Source: Oscarella lobularis
Lineage: Eukaryota; Porifera; Homoscleromorpha; Homosclerophorida; Oscarellidae
NCBI RefSeq assembly: GCF_947507565.1
Contig: NC_089193.1
Coordinates: 1,054,001 to 1,118,000, forward strand
Reading direction: 5' to 3'
DNA: 64,000 bases
Under the pieces are notes generated by a model. That model did not search any database, was not told the DNA's origin, and saw only the letters and a program-made list of their open reading frames with translations. The position numbers and the translations under genes are program-made. Shown piece after piece: positions 35,991-48,149 of this stretch. Numbering within the stretch: the first letter of the stretch is position 1; every line of letters starts with the position of its first letter.

Positions 35991-36621
35991 GGCGCGCGAG
36001 TGGGCGCGCGCCCTGGTGGGAGGGGCTCTCAAACGTGATCGGCCAAAATCTGAAAGTGTGGTGGTCATATCTGTCTGTCTGTCTGTCGGTAACGCTCACG
36101 TCACAATCGCTCTTAGGCCAATCACACACAAAGGTGCCTTTATGACATCACATTCATTGTGATGTCATAATCTCCCGTATTTTGAAGAAAATGCTACCGA
36201 AAACGTGACGTCACAGTAGATAGTAACCCCGGATTATGTTCAATAGTTTGCAGCATAGATATAACAGTACTGTTATATCTATGGTTGCCACCAAGGATTA
36301 ATAAACATAACGGGCACGTAACAAATAGCTTTATCAAGGGAATGCAGTAAAGGAGCACGTTGGGTTTGTCGTGCTGCGAGCAAATTAAGCTCGCAGCACG
36401 CAAACCCAACTGCGAGCTGATAATGGGCCTCGATCGTGACCGAAGGGGCAGAGGTTGCGGTAGGGAGGTGTAGCTCTGGGTCACATAAGAGGTCAAATTA
36501 ATTGTAGGTTTGTGCGGAAAATAAGGCATGCCAACTAACGCGGTTAGGCAGTGTGATGCACATAGGCTTTTCTAAAATTAGAGTGAAAAGAATTAGATAG
36601 CCTGCTGAGGGTGTTCGGGGA
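35991..36621. repeat. Fold-back repeat element R1, copy 3
   Basis: About 631 bp, closer to copy 2 than copy 1 in the interior. Its left end is eroded (ggaacaccag) and its right end is ggtgttcgggga. The central hairpin has an altered loop (aaattaa). It is followed by the same gatggctcacaaaaggccatc flank. Confidence 0.8.
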
Positions 36622-36680
36622 TCACATGATGGCTCACAAAAGGCCATCATTATCTAGTCTGTGTTGAGTCGAGAGAAAAA

Positions 36681-37634
36681 CTAGCAGCAATGAAAAGATA
36701 CTCGACCCAAATTCTTCACGTCAATGTAACGCAATAATGCGTTATAGCAGAACTTTTCCTCTCCCATGTCGCGTAACATATCGTATTCCAAATTGATTTT
36801 GTGCGTTCCCGCGCGCAATACATAGGATGTCTTCGACTTATCGTAATAATGCCACGAATCGGTGCCTTTCGATCCGAACCCGTATAAGTGCACTTCATTG
36901 CACATTGTCAAAGCCAAGAAAACGGTTTGTAAGCCAGCCGTCGGAGTGTCTCTCAACGGACGAGGCAGTTGACCGAGTCGAATCCACGAGTAGTACCTGA
37001 GCGCCATCACTGCGGCATCGATCACGTTTCCCGACATGTGATGAAACTTTATCCCGTATTTCCTATTGCACTCCTTCATCGCCCGAAGAGTGCGAGGACG
37101 CTCTCTCCTGTAGTCCAAAACGATAAGCGCATCGAGTCGGGGATTTGTCGGCAGCAGGCTTTTGTCCGGGCAATCGCTCGCGCTGGGGCCGAGCACGGTG
37201 ACGTCTCCGGGTCGACGTCCCACGTGCGACTCGTACCCGAGAAAGGGGGCCCAGTTCATTCGAAACACGAGAGAACTCGAGTCGATTTCTCGTCCGTACG
37301 TGTGATTGAGAAGGAGACTCGACGATCCGACGACGGCGCATCGATCGTGTTTTCGAATCGCGCCCAGAATGCGACGAGTCGAGGAAAAGTCGGTCGATCG
37401 CGTTCGTCCGGACGAGCAATCGAGACTAGGATAGTCGCTCGCGCAGCCTATTAGAGTCTCCAGTGCGACGCTAGACGCGCGCGAGTTCGTCGTCGGCCGA
37501 AGTCTCGTCGCTGAACAGTCGCGATAGCGGGCGATGAACAAAGGCCAGTAAACCGTGTATAACACCATGATCGATAGAATGCCGCCTGTTGCGACGAGCC
37601 CGATGCATGCCTTTCGGAAGCGTCTGAGCGCCAT
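36681..37634 (-). CDS. GT29-family sialyltransferase
   Basis: Golgi type II membrane enzyme that transfers sialic acid from CMP-sialic acid to glycans. A single exon from the Met at 37634 gives 317 aa: a short cytosolic segment (MALRRFRKA), a membrane anchor at about residues 10-32, a stem, and the catalytic domain. Sialyl motif L begins CAVVGSSSLLLNHTYGREID. Motif S contains GLQTVFLALTMCNEVHLYGFG, motif III is HYYD, and motif VS is HKINLE (HxxxxE). Both motif-L and motif-S cysteines that form the conserved disulfide are present. The frame is open upstream to 37838, but that part is low-complexity and spans a poly-C run, so I chose the internal Met. Linkage specificity cannot be read from sequence. 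Confidence 0.9.
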   Translation of the reverse strand: MALRRFRKACIGLVATGGILSIMVLYTVYWPLFIARYRDCSATRLRPTTNSRASSVALETLIGCASDYPSLDCSSGRTRSTDFSSTRRILGAIRKHDRCAVVGSSSLLLNHTYGREIDSSSLVFRMNWAPFLGYESHVGRRPGDVTVLGPSASDCPDKSLLPTNPRLDALIVLDYRRERPRTLRAMKECNRKYGIKFHHMSGNVIDAAVMALRYYSWIRLGQLPRPLRDTPTAGLQTVFLALTMCNEVHLYGFGSKGTDSWHYYDKSKTSYVLRAGTHKINLEYDMLRDMGEEKFCYNALLRYIDVKNLGRVSFHCC

Positions 37635-38264
37635 CGTTCTGTTCGGGGAAAGAAACAACCAAAATCTGGGAAGTCTAATAATGAGCCGAGACCCGCGGGG
37701 AGGGCAGGACAACTGCCCCCCCCCCCCCCCCCACCCCACCGTTGTACGGGTGGAGCCCGTATAACGACTGAGGGAGGCTCTCTCAAACTTGATATTTGGG
37801 CCGGAAGTGTATGTCTGTACAGTGCATCCCACATCCAATCAAAAAATGTATCGCACGTTTTCGATCCCTCCCAGCCCTTTCGAGCACTTCTAATTAGTCT
37901 CTAAACAGCGTTGCTGGCGTAAAATATCTCGCCCAAAAATGAGGCCCCAATAGGGTACACAGGGGAACAGAGCAACTAGGACTAAGGTCTTTGTCTAAAG
38001 TGCTTTAAGCACCTTTGTGTCGCTAAGATTGCTTTTCCAACATTTGCTAAACGGCTATACTGCCGATTTAGAGAGAAAAAAAGCAACTTTAGTCAACATG
38101 TTACTTAGAGACAAGCGCCTTCTAAATACTTCGACACCTGCTGCGCATTCGCTTTTGCACTAATCGCTGCGTGCTATAGCTTGTTTTGCAGAGAATTTAC
38201 CCCTCTTTCTAACGGTATAATGCACGCGTCTATTTCTGGCTTCGTTTTCTCAAAAATTAGCCTA
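37635..38264. other. Intergenic region upstream of the sialyltransferase
   Basis: Contains a 16-base C run (about 37717-37732) and no supported gene. Confidence 0.5.
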
Positions 38265-38557
38265 AAGGCGTATTCACAGTAACGACGCTAGGCCTTGCGT
38301 TGCGTCGAGCGTTGAGCGTTCGTCATTCACAGTAAAAACGCACACTAACGCTGTGACGTAATTTTTCGCCCAGCGTCAGCCAGCGTCGTCCAGCGTCATG
38401 ACGCTGGCGATCGCAACGCGAGCGATCCTAGCGTCAAGGCCTTGCGTTCAACAAATAAAAACGCATCATTTTAGTCACGTGCTTGAAATGTAATTAAAAC
38501 GCAAACGCAACGCTCGACGCAACGCAAGGCCTAGCGTCGTTACTGTGAATGCGCCTT
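38265..38557. mobile_element. MITE-like element with about 50-bp inverted repeats
   Basis: 293 bp. The left end aaggcgtattcacagtaacg is the reverse complement of the right end cgttactgtgaatgcgcctt with one mismatch, and complementarity continues inward through cgctaggccttgcgttgcg. No ORF. Flanks cct/aacg do not give a clear target duplication. It sits 17 bp downstream of REXO4. Confidence 0.8.
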
Positions 38558-38573
38558 AACGAATAAAACATTT

Positions 38574-39693
38574 CTATGTCAATCCACCCTTCCTATTGCG
38601 TTCCCACTCGGTTTTATTCAACTGATACACGGCCATGGCAGCTTGAGCATCCTGAACCTATAGTTATTACAATCTCTCTAATTAAAATTAATCAATCCAC
38701 TAGCTCTCATTTTCTTACCGAACTGTGCTCAAAACGCTGTATGGTTATCCCTAGAAATTCCTCGGCAAGTCGTCTCAGAGAAGGCTTGTTTCCCTGCGAG
38801 GCAACCATGATGTAGACAAGAGAAGAGTACCATTAATTATCACTAGCAACAGCCATTACCTTATTAAGCGCTTGAAACGGCTTATAAAATGCAGTATCGC
38901 GAATTTTCGATTTAGGATGACTCAGCATTAGTGCCTAGTAGAAGAAAGAGTCAAAGAGCAGGCACATTAGAGTATAAGAAACTCACCGTGAAATCATTTC
39001 TTAAATCGTGCCCAACGACAACGCGACCCATTAACAAATCAGCGACTTCTCGTTGAACCGTATCAAATTTCGGAGCTAGAAAAACAATAATTTTAATTTA
39101 ATTAATTAATTAATTGAATTTACCGTGTCGAACGTCTTTGGCTCGTACGCCGCTAACGAACGTCCTGTAATCCGTCACCTTTTCCTTTTGGGCGACGAAT
39201 GTGTCGTAGAGGACGTTGCCATGGGAATTGACTATGGAAACCCGAGCGAGAGCGCTTTCCTTACCGCTATGCCCGATCCCCACCATCTCGCAATCAATCG
39301 CAACCGAATCGGTTTTTCTAGTTTATTTATGCGCACGTTAGCGTTGCGACTAACACTTTTAGCAGGGATAGTACCCTTTGTAGGGACCCCGTACGAGAGA
39401 TCTCCGATCGTCGATCGTTCTTCTGCGAGCGGATGAGTTCTTTGTCGTTCGATCGGTCAGCGTTATCTTACTTTGGAGTCGTCGGCGGCGCGGTAGAGTC
39501 TTCTCGAGGTCTCTTTCGCTTTCTATCTCTGCGTTTTTGTTTGAGGAAGTCGGCGATCTCCTAATGCGTCGACTTTGAAGCGCTTGTCGTACGCTAAACG
39601 GCTTTGCGGGACCTGTTCGGACGCTAGTCGCTTCCAATTCGAAGAATAGTCTTTTGGATCTTTCGGACGAGGTGGAAGAACTTTGTCCGCCAT
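38574..39693 (-). CDS. REXO4: REXO4-type RNA exonuclease (DEDDh)
   Basis: Nucleolar 3'-5' exonuclease family member. Eight exons on the minus strand: 39613-39693, 39472-39560, 39375-39422, 39124-39317, 38987-39075, 38860-38934, 38719-38793, 38574-38657; 244 aa. The N-terminus is basic ([13 protein letters not shown], nuclear/nucleolar). The catalytic acids are in [10 protein letters not shown] (D, E), VVGHDLRND (D) and EHSS|VQDAQAA (H, D), the DEDDh set. [12 protein letters not shown] and HPKSKIRDT are typical REXO4 strings. It is shorter than human REXO4 (about 420 aa) through a reduced N-terminal linker. Exon 3 (16 codons) is the least certain piece. Confidence 0.9.
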
Positions 39694-39872
39694 TTTGCAA
39701 GAAATGCCCGGATTAGAGTAGACAGAGATAAGTCTCTAAACGTTGTTTTTATACCAATTAATTAAATGCATGTAACTTTTTTGAATTAAAACTCGTTAAC
39801 GCTCGACATTTTCTTTTTTTCATTCACCGTTTTATGACGTGTCGCTCTATTTGAGCTCCCGTATACGAAACT

Positions 39873-41744
39873 ATGCCGAACTGCCCAAAATGCGGAAAGG
39901 CCGTCTATTTCGGTACCCCAACGGCGCGTAATTGCACAAAGAAGTACTGACAAGCATTTCTAGCCGAACGAATCTCGTCGATCGGCTACGACTGGCATCC
40001 CGCGTGCCTTCGCTGCGTCGAATGCGGCAAACGACTTCACCCGGGCCGCCACGCGGAGGTAGGCCGACGCGAGAGCGTCGAAACGACTCTAACCGATCGC
40101 GTCGCAGCACAAGGGCAAGCCCTACTGCGACGTTCCGTGCTACAGCGCTCTTTTCGGTCCGGTGGGATACGGACGCGGGGGCGTGACCGAACACGCCCTT
40201 ACAACCTCCGTTGCTACCGACTCGCCGACGAAGGCGACGTCCGATTCGGCCGATTTGGCGTCGAAAATTCGCCAATACAATTTATACCTTCAAGGAAAAC
40301 TCGAAGAATTAACGAGTCGCGAGGTAAAAGAAAAGAAGAGAGAGTGCATGTAATGTATATATAAGTAGAGAGTGTTAACATAGTTAAGTGGCGACATCAT
40401 GTACCTATTTTTATTTCCTCGTCTAGATCAAGGGAAAGTTGATATTCGAAGGCGTTTTGCACGTGTTCTGGGGTCTCAAGAAGCCGATTCGCCTGCGCAA
40501 GTCGTCCGAGTCGTCGAATCGTCGCATGTCGTTTCGCGCCGCGAAATCGCCGGGATCGTCGCCCAAAGTCGAGTCGAAGCACACGAGGAACATTCTGAGG
40601 AAGCAAATGCATCCGATGATAAGCGAAATAGCGGACGAACCCGGTTTAGAAATACGATTATTTTTAATTATTAATTATATTCGTGGTTTGCTTACGTAGG
40701 TAATGCGCATTCGTTGCGACGTCAGTTCGGCGGTCGGCGACCGCGAAAGGTCAGCAACGCGGCCGCTTTGAGGCCACCCGGAAAACGGGTACAAGACGTC
40801 TCGCTAAAAGAATTCTTTATTTTGAATTAAATAATAAACAGAAGGAGGAATCGTTTGTACCGCCCTATGGCACCTACGCCAATCTGCGAGTGTCGAGCAC
40901 CTACACGACGACCGAAGTCATCGATATGCTACTCGAAAAGTTTTCCGTTAGTCGTCTTGGGGGATGGGGACGTCTATCTTTTTCTCATTTGTACGTTTGT
41001 CGGTGTAGATAGCAGACGGCACGGCTCACTTCGCTCTCTACGTTGCACACGATCACGGAGGTGAGCGAGTTATGAGACTACTACTAGTAGGTTTAAGAGG
41101 AGTTTGAGTTTACAATCGCGGTGTCGTTGTCTAAGCCCATGCGTAGACTTCCCATAGACTTAGACGGATGTAGACACTAGTAGCGCTGGGTTCCAAGGGG
41201 ATGTAATGAATCCATACATGGGATTGGCTCTTTATTATCGACTTTAGGCGTCGAACGTCTTTCGCCGGATAGTTTTCCTTTGCAAGTTCGTCTGAAATTG
41301 GGTCCAAGTGAAGTGAGTTCTTTTTTTTTGTCTGTGTGACGATCCTCGTTTTTTTTTTCATTTTCGCCTTCTCTCTCTCTCTCTCTTTTACTAGGACGTG
41401 GCGAAGATTTTTATTATGGACGATTTGGACGAGGGAAGAGTCGACGTCACGCCAGAAGTGAGAATTGAAAATACTAATTTGCCTGTCTTTGAACAAGAAA
41501 CTAAAAACTAAACGTCTCAAGGTCGCTCAGTACATCAATCTCGCCATTCCTGTATTGGAAGGCATATTGGCCAAATATCAAGAAGAAGAAGACCGAGAAG
41601 CGAACAAAATACGAGAACGGTAAGACCTTTTCTCCGCCCCCCCGTTCCCAGGCCCCACCCCAACAAAAAAATCTCCAACGCAGCTACAAATTGAAAAAGA
41701 AAGTCCTACAAAAAGCGATAGTCCACGTATTGGCCGAATCCTAA
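39873..41744 (+). CDS. RASSF-family protein with LIM, RA and SARAH domains
   Basis: Ras-association scaffold of the Hippo pathway; RASSF SARAH domains bind MST/Hippo kinases. Exons 39873-39912, 39964-40058, 40108-40323, 40427-40643, 40700-40749, 40842-40946, 41009-41060, 41248-41312, 41395-41457, 41522-41619, 41684-41744; 353 aa. Residues 1-65 are a LIM domain ([35 protein letters not shown]). The middle has [19 protein letters not shown]. The RA domain starts HSLRRQFGG and includes [12 protein letters not shown] and [12 protein letters not shown]. The C-terminal helix ([19 protein letters not shown] to VLAES) is SARAH. A LIM domain at this place is known from Drosophila RASSF; vertebrate RASSF1/5 have C1 instead. 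Confidence 0.9.
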
Positions 41745-42297
41745 ACAGAGGTCCACGTCATCTGTTTTCTCTCTCTCTGTGTTTTTTTTTGGACGTTTCA
41801 AATATTCCCTCGCTTTTTCTTTTTCCTATTTATTTATTAACGATACGCCGCGCTGAAGACCGCGCCAGCTGTTGATGAATATTCGAAAAATAAAAATCCG
41901 CCCGCTCTCCTTATTCATCCATCCGGACTCGCCCTGGTTCCCTTATACATCGATCCGCGCTGAAAGCGCTTCTCTCTTGCGTACGCGCGACCACGGTCAC
42001 CACCCTCGCGTCGGTATGGGTCGACGATCTAACCGCATTGGAACGCGCCTAATAAGACCAAATTCGCTTGAGCGAATGCCGCTCGCTTGTCGGCGCGAGA
42101 GCGACCGTCGGAAGCGGGGACGCGTACTCGCGCCTAATCCGATTACTCGACGAGAGGCGGATCGCAATTTGATGTTCGTGTGTCGGGCGGGGGGAGGGAT
42201 CCCTACTTTGAAGAATCGCGGATCGGGCGGGAGAGCGTCAGTTGCCGTTTCCGTGTTTCGAGGGAGTGAACGAACGTTGACAACGACGACGACGGAA
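41745..42297. other. RASSF-RFX intergenic region
   Basis: About 550 bp that presumably hold the RASSF terminator and RFX promoter/5'UTR. A long frame at 41872 has no domain and overlaps the true RFX start in another frame. No other gene is seen. Confidence 0.5.
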
Positions 42298-45200
42298 ATG
42301 CAGACGGCAAGCGACGACGAGTACGATCCAGCGAAAGACGACTCGATCAAGGATAAAAGTGAGACGGGGTTTGTTCGTGTCCGTGTTTGCTTCGAACCTC
42401 CATGGAAACTCGAGTTCGCGATCGCGAGTCCCCGGCCCCCCCCCCCCCCATTCGTCATCGTACAGTACCATGCATTTGAGTTTCTTTCTTTCTCGTGGGA
42501 CTTGCGGTTCGTGTCTATTATCCATAATGTTTACTTTGTCGTCGTTTGGAGTAAGTTCGAGTTCGTTCCGTTGCTAACCTACTCGCTTTGCAGTTGTGAT
42601 TCCGTCTTCGCGTCATCAGTCGAAGACGGCTCTCCAGCGCGGAATCAAGTCTCGCAACGCCAAGCTGACTCTCAAATGGTACGCACACACTGAAAGGGGG
42701 GGGGGGAGCTAGGGCGGATCGAACCCACTATATTTCCTCTCCCAATTTCCTTCTCCGACTCGAAAAGGCTTGAGGAGAATTACGAGGAGACGGAAGGAGT
42801 TTGCCTACCGCGAAGCGTCCTCTACACCCACTATCTCGACTTTTTCAAACGCCAGAATCTCACGCCGGTCAGCGCGGCGAGCTTCGGCAAAGTGAGTGGA
42901 AAAAAAAATGCCGTCGCGCTCGTGACGGATCCGCCTCCGCGAGGAGTCTATTACTAAACCCGAGCTCATCGTGTAGGTGATTCGTCAGAAGTTCCCTAAC
43001 TTGACGACGCGTCGTCTCGGCACGAGGGGCCAATCAAAGTAAGTGATCATTACCACGCGCGATTAGGGGAGCGAACCCGTATCGGTGACCAAGCGAAATT
43101 TGATTTCCCCATCGCCGCCCTATTGTCCTATTCCTGGCCCTCGCCGACTAAACCCCATTAGGAGGACGATTAGAAGTCAGGTTGCGTCGAAACTAGGTAT
43201 CATTACTACGGCATTGGCATCAAGAAGACGTCACCGTACTTCAGTTCCGTTTACACGAAAAAAGGACTTACGAGGTATATTTAGTATCAACCTTGTTCGA
43301 TATGCACAAATATCATACTCATTTCATTAAGATTTTCTAAGGGAGCTGCTAAGCAAGAGGCAAGAAGGACCACCGTCTTAGTTTCCTCTATATAGTGAAT
43401 ATTTCCCTTTTTAGCAGGGAAACTCTTTGTATTCGACGACGTCCTGTAGTGGAACGTTGCTTCCCGATTTTCCATCAGTCAACGAGTTTAACTTCCCCGA
43501 AGGCGTGAGCCTGTCGAAGGTAGGACCGTGTGCATGCATATGCGAAACCCTCCCTCCCTCCCTCTCGAACGAAAGCGATTGTCAGGTGGAAACCTTTCTT
43601 ATGATGTATCGAACGCACTGCCAGCGAATCGTCGATACGATCGTGAGAGCCAATTTTGCCGAGGTAGGAACCAAAGTCTTTTTTTTTCAAAAGCCAGACT
43701 ATAACTTATATATCTATATAGATTCACGACTTTCTGTTGCACTTTTGGCAAGCAATGCCGTCTCACATGATGTCCGTTCTGAGTTGCGACGCCGTCGTCG
43801 ATCTGATAGCCGTGTGCGACGTGGCGCTCAATAAGGCGAGCAAACCGCAAATCTTTCGTCTCATCTTTTATGCAAAGTTGACTGACGTTAGACGCTGACG
43901 AGTGTTCTCATACCAGCCACTTTGCAACCCCTACCGGATACGTATGTATACTTAATTAGACAGAGCACCTCTAAGTGTACTTGGGGATTACTTATAGCTT
44001 GAGTCAAGAAATCAAACTTATAACGGAAGAATGGATCAGTTGGCTTTCTGTTGCCATGAGAGGCATTCCAGAGAATTTAAGGCAACAGAAGCTAAAACGT
44101 ATATAAGTTAATAGTAGCATACAGTAGGCGTAACGTTTTTGCCTTCCTTCTCTAGTCGCCGAGTCCTTTTGCCAATCTCTGAAACGGCAAACGTCTTTGA
44201 TACACTTCGCCCAGGCAACTACTAGGTTATATTTTTTTGTTATATTTTCTCACTCCGTTTCTTGAATAGGCTGCCAAGGGGGTTCTCAGAAGCTCCGATA
44301 TGGTTAGTCACATGCTCGTCGATTGGCGAGGAATCGACTTTCCCAGCGTTCGAACTCAAATGACGTTTTCCATCATCGACAATCCGAAAGGCACGGCTGA
44401 ATTTATTGACGCAGGTATTTAATGAAATCAGAATAGGGCGACACATTCAATAAGGATTTTTTGTTTTTTTGTAGTTGGTTGTGAATTTGAGCAATTGTTT
44501 ATCAAACAGGCAACGCTGGAAATTTATTTCGAGTGGTTGGACAGCTTAGTCCAGGAGAAAGTGGTGGAGGTAAGAAATAATTAATTAAGTTGAGAATACA
44601 TGAAAGAGTCCGTGGTGGTCGTGCAGAAAGCCGGCGAGTCGTCAGGCACTTCCTTCTCCGACGAGTCGAAACGTTTTATGAAGCGATGGGTTTACTTTGG
44701 CGAACTGGTCGTCAAGGAGCTGACGCTTCACAGCGCGCCAAGTTTTGGTATAGTCGAGAGAGAGACGATGAAATGACGTTCCTTTGACTCTTTATCTCTT
44801 GACAGGCTCTTTTCATCTTCTTTATCTGACCTTGCTCGAATACGTCACCTATCTTCTGGAGTCGCTTGGCGATCAAAAAAGCCACGACTCGGCTTTGGGA
44901 GCGTTGGCCAAATACAAGAAGAATCAAAGTGATCCTTTACTCTTCTTCGTTATTTTTAATAACTAATAATTTTTTTGACTAGTCGCTCGGCAACAGCCGA
45001 TGTTTGTATCGGTAAGCGATTCGACGCTTCAGCCTCTGCAGCAAATTCAACCGTACAGCAACAGCGGCAGTCTGTCTCTACCCTTTGCCCCCAGTGACCA
45101 GATGTCCTTGGTGCAGCCGCGACAGCCGTTATACCAAAGCAATCAGCAAAGCTACGTCATGGGCGGCTACAGCGAGAGCTCCGCCGTTCAGACGGCGCCC

Positions 45201-45374
45201 GTCTCCGCCTATCCATATCAACACTCCGCCTACCCAGGTGGACTTACGGGGGGCTTTCAGGACTATGCCAGTGGCATGAGTGGACCAGCAGGCACAATGG
45301 GTGTTGTCCCCGTCGACCAATGTCTCATGTCGTACTCGAGGCAAGATCGCGACCTATTTTCGGTTCTAGCCTAA
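42298..45374 (+). CDS. RFX-family transcription factor (RFX4/6-like)
   Basis: Winged-helix factor that binds X-box DNA. Seventeen exons: 42298-42358, 42594-42678, 42768-42891, 42977-43038, 43197-43274, 43332-43380, 43418-43519, 43586-43663, 43722-43835, 43892-43941, 43998-44098, 44156-44214, 44270-44414, 44475-44569, 44627-44747, 44806-44928, 44983-45374; 612 aa. The DNA-binding domain runs from [19 protein letters not shown] to [17 protein letters not shown]. Extended domains follow: [39 protein letters not shown], and the dimerisation segment [11 protein letters not shown]. The C-terminus is Gln/Ser/Tyr-rich. The order matches vertebrate RFX4/RFX6. Two introns appear to have GC donors (43836 and 44215). 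Exon 6 is the least secure. Confidence 0.92.
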
Positions 45375-45591
45375 GCGAGAAGACTAAAATTTTAATTGAT
45401 TCGATATTTATATTTGCTTATTTCTTGAAATCAATTTTTTATTTGAAACACGTGTATCTATAAATTCGATTACGTAGTTTGCGCGTCGCGTGACGACGCG
45501 AGTCACATGCACGCAGGACTCGGATGCGGTCAAAAAACTGATCGAGCCGGGTGAGCACATCATTGGCTCATCGAGTTCCCAGCAGTGCGCA

Positions 45592-47879
45592 ATGCCTCTC
45601 AAAGTCAAAGTAGCGAGTCCGAACGTCTCGTACACGAACGAGGCGATCCATTCGACCTACACCTATCGCACGACGCTCGTCGAAGCGAATTCGGACGCGT
45701 CGTTCACCGCCACGCCGCAGGCGACGACGTTCGAATTCAAAACGAGTCTCGAGGTGCTCGAAAAATCGCGAGAACGCGTCGCTCCTCCCCCTCTCCCTTC
45801 TCGAGACGCTTTCGCTCGCAGGTGCCGCGTCTCGGGCTCATGCTCGTCGGCTGGGGAGGCAATAACGGTTCGACTCTCACCGGATCGCTCATCGCGAATC
45901 GATTCGGAATGCGCTGGCGCACGAAAGACGGAGAAGTGGTACGATCGTTTGGGGGCGTGGCGGAAGGGGAAGGGTGAAAGGTCACCTGTGTAGAAATCCA
46001 ACTACATCGGTTCGATAACTCAATCGTCGACAGTTTGTCTCGGAACCGATTCAAGTACTGCTCTTAGATATTAATTTATTTATTTTATCGATTCAAGTGC
46101 TCTTTAGAAACTTCAGATATTAATTAATTATTTTAATTTAATTATTTATTTCTAGGTGGTGTCGAGCAATATGTCGCCTTGGGCGATCTTCTTCCCATGG
46201 TCCATCCGAACGATATCGTGATCGACGGCTGGGATATCAATTCGTGCGACTTGGCTCGAGCGATGGAACGCGCTCGCGTGCTCGACTACAATCTCCAAGT
46301 TCAACTCAAGCCTCACATGGAGAAGCTGCGACCGCGTCCGTCGATCTATTGCCCGGATTTCATTGCCGCCAATCAGGCCGATCGAGCCGACAACGTGCTC
46401 ACCGGCACGAAAAGGGAGATGGTCGAGCAACTGAGAGCCGATATACGAGACTTCAAAAATAAACAAAAACTAGACAAGGCAAGATTCCATAATATATAAC
46501 GATGAATAATTTCATTATTTGATTTCTAGGTGATTGTTCTGTGGACGGCCAATACGGAACGATTCTGCGACGTACGCGCCGGTCTCAATCTCTCGGCCGA
46601 CGACCTACTCGCCTCGATCGATCGCAACGAAGACGAGATATCGCCTTCGACTCTGTTCGCCGTCGCGAGCATTCGCGAGGGCTGCACGTACATCAACGGC
46701 TCGCCGCAGAACTCCCTCGTGCCGGGCGTCGTCGATTTGGCCGAGAAGGCGAACGTCTACGTCGGCGGCGACGATTTCAAATCGGGTCAAACGAAATTGA
46801 AATCCGTGCTCGTCGATTTTCTCGTCAGCGCCGGAATCAAGGTGAGGTTATTAATTAATTAATTAATCGCGTCGATTTTTTAAATAATTGGATTTTTAAT
46901 TAATTAAGCCTCGGGCGATTGTCAGCTATAATCACCTTGGCAACAACGACGGAAAGAATCTCTCCGCTCCGGAGCAGTTTCGTTCGAAGGAGATATCCAA
47001 GAGTAATGTCGTCGACGACATGGTCGAATCGAATAGGATTCTGTACGAGTCCGGCGAGAAGCCGGACCATTGCGTCGTCATCAAATACGTTCCCTTCGTC
47101 GCCGATAGCAAACGAGCGATGGACGAGTACACGTCGGAGATATTCATGGGTGGTCTCAATACGATTGCCGTGCACAATACATGCGAGGTACAGTGATCTT
47201 TATTATAGACGACTTCTTCACTCTGTTCCTATATAGAGGCTCCTAGGTTGTTCTTATATTTTGCTTCTGTTTCTTCTATTAGGATTCTCTCTTGGCTTCT
47301 CCCATCATTCTCGATCTCGCTATTCTCGCCGAAATGTGCGAGAGAATTTCGCTCCGAAAAGGTAGGGCCAAGCGTCCCCTCCCCCGTTGTAAACGCTCGC
47401 CGCATAGGGCAAAATAAAAGAGTATCCCATTTTTTATAAAAACATAGCCAATCAAGTACAGTATAAACGTTTGGCCGAGGTAAAAACGTCGAGAGAGAAA
47501 CAAGTCTAAACGAGTGCTTCTCTTTTCTATGCGCGATCTAGAGGGCGATGTCGATTACGCGCATTTCAATTCGGTTCTATCGCTCCTGAGTTATCTCCTG
47601 AAAGCGCCCATGGTTCCGAGAGGAACGCCGATTGTGAACGCTCTCTTTCGTCAACGGGCGTGCATCGAGAACGTCTTTCGCGCCTGTCTCGGTCTCGAGC
47701 CCCAAAATCACATGCTCCTGGAGCACAAGCTCGCTTCGCCCCAGCAGCTGTCGGCTCTCAGTGCGAAAAGGGTTAATAAAGAAAGGGTTGGCGGCGGCGA
47801 AAAGCAGAGCGTTTCGGCGAGCGGTGATACGGCGAAGTTTCGTCCCTTGGATCGAATGATTCAAGCCAAGGAATCGTGA
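45592..47879 (+). CDS. ISYNA1: Inositol-3-phosphate synthase
   Basis: Converts glucose 6-phosphate to 1D-myo-inositol 3-phosphate with NAD, the first step of inositol synthesis. Eight exons: 45592-45753, 45822-45938, 45994-46054, 46156-46478, 46530-46841, 46909-47187, 47283-47361, 47542-47879; 556 aa, usual for the family. The NAD-binding loop is [12 protein letters not shown]. Hallmarks: [100 protein letters not shown]. The intron after LDK has a GC donor (46479). The frame is open upstream of 45592, but this Met begins the homologous region. Confidence 0.96.
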
Positions 47880-48149
47880 CGGGGTTCGTATGGCGATCCA
47901 CGTACGCGCGGGTACATTGTCTATTATTTGCGCCTTTTTTTTGTTGTTCCTTTATGTTATTTTGTTGGAATATTTATGCGTAGGCGAATTGGCTTAAAAC
48001 TGTCTCATCCTTTTATCGTCATGCGAAGTGACGAAGCTTCAAAGGTAGGCATGCACGTTTGCATTTAGAAGGAACGGGTGTAGTGCCTCAATGCAATACA
48101 CAAGAAAGGACAAGGCAAACACACGAACATGCAAACGCCTACTAATATC

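Noticed and set aside
37635-37838. N-terminal extension of the sialyltransferase
   Set aside because: Low complexity, crosses a 16-C run, and would put 68 residues before the type II membrane anchor.
41872-42693. 273-aa ORF upstream of RFX
   Set aside because: Covers RFX exon 1 and an intron in another frame; no recognisable motif.
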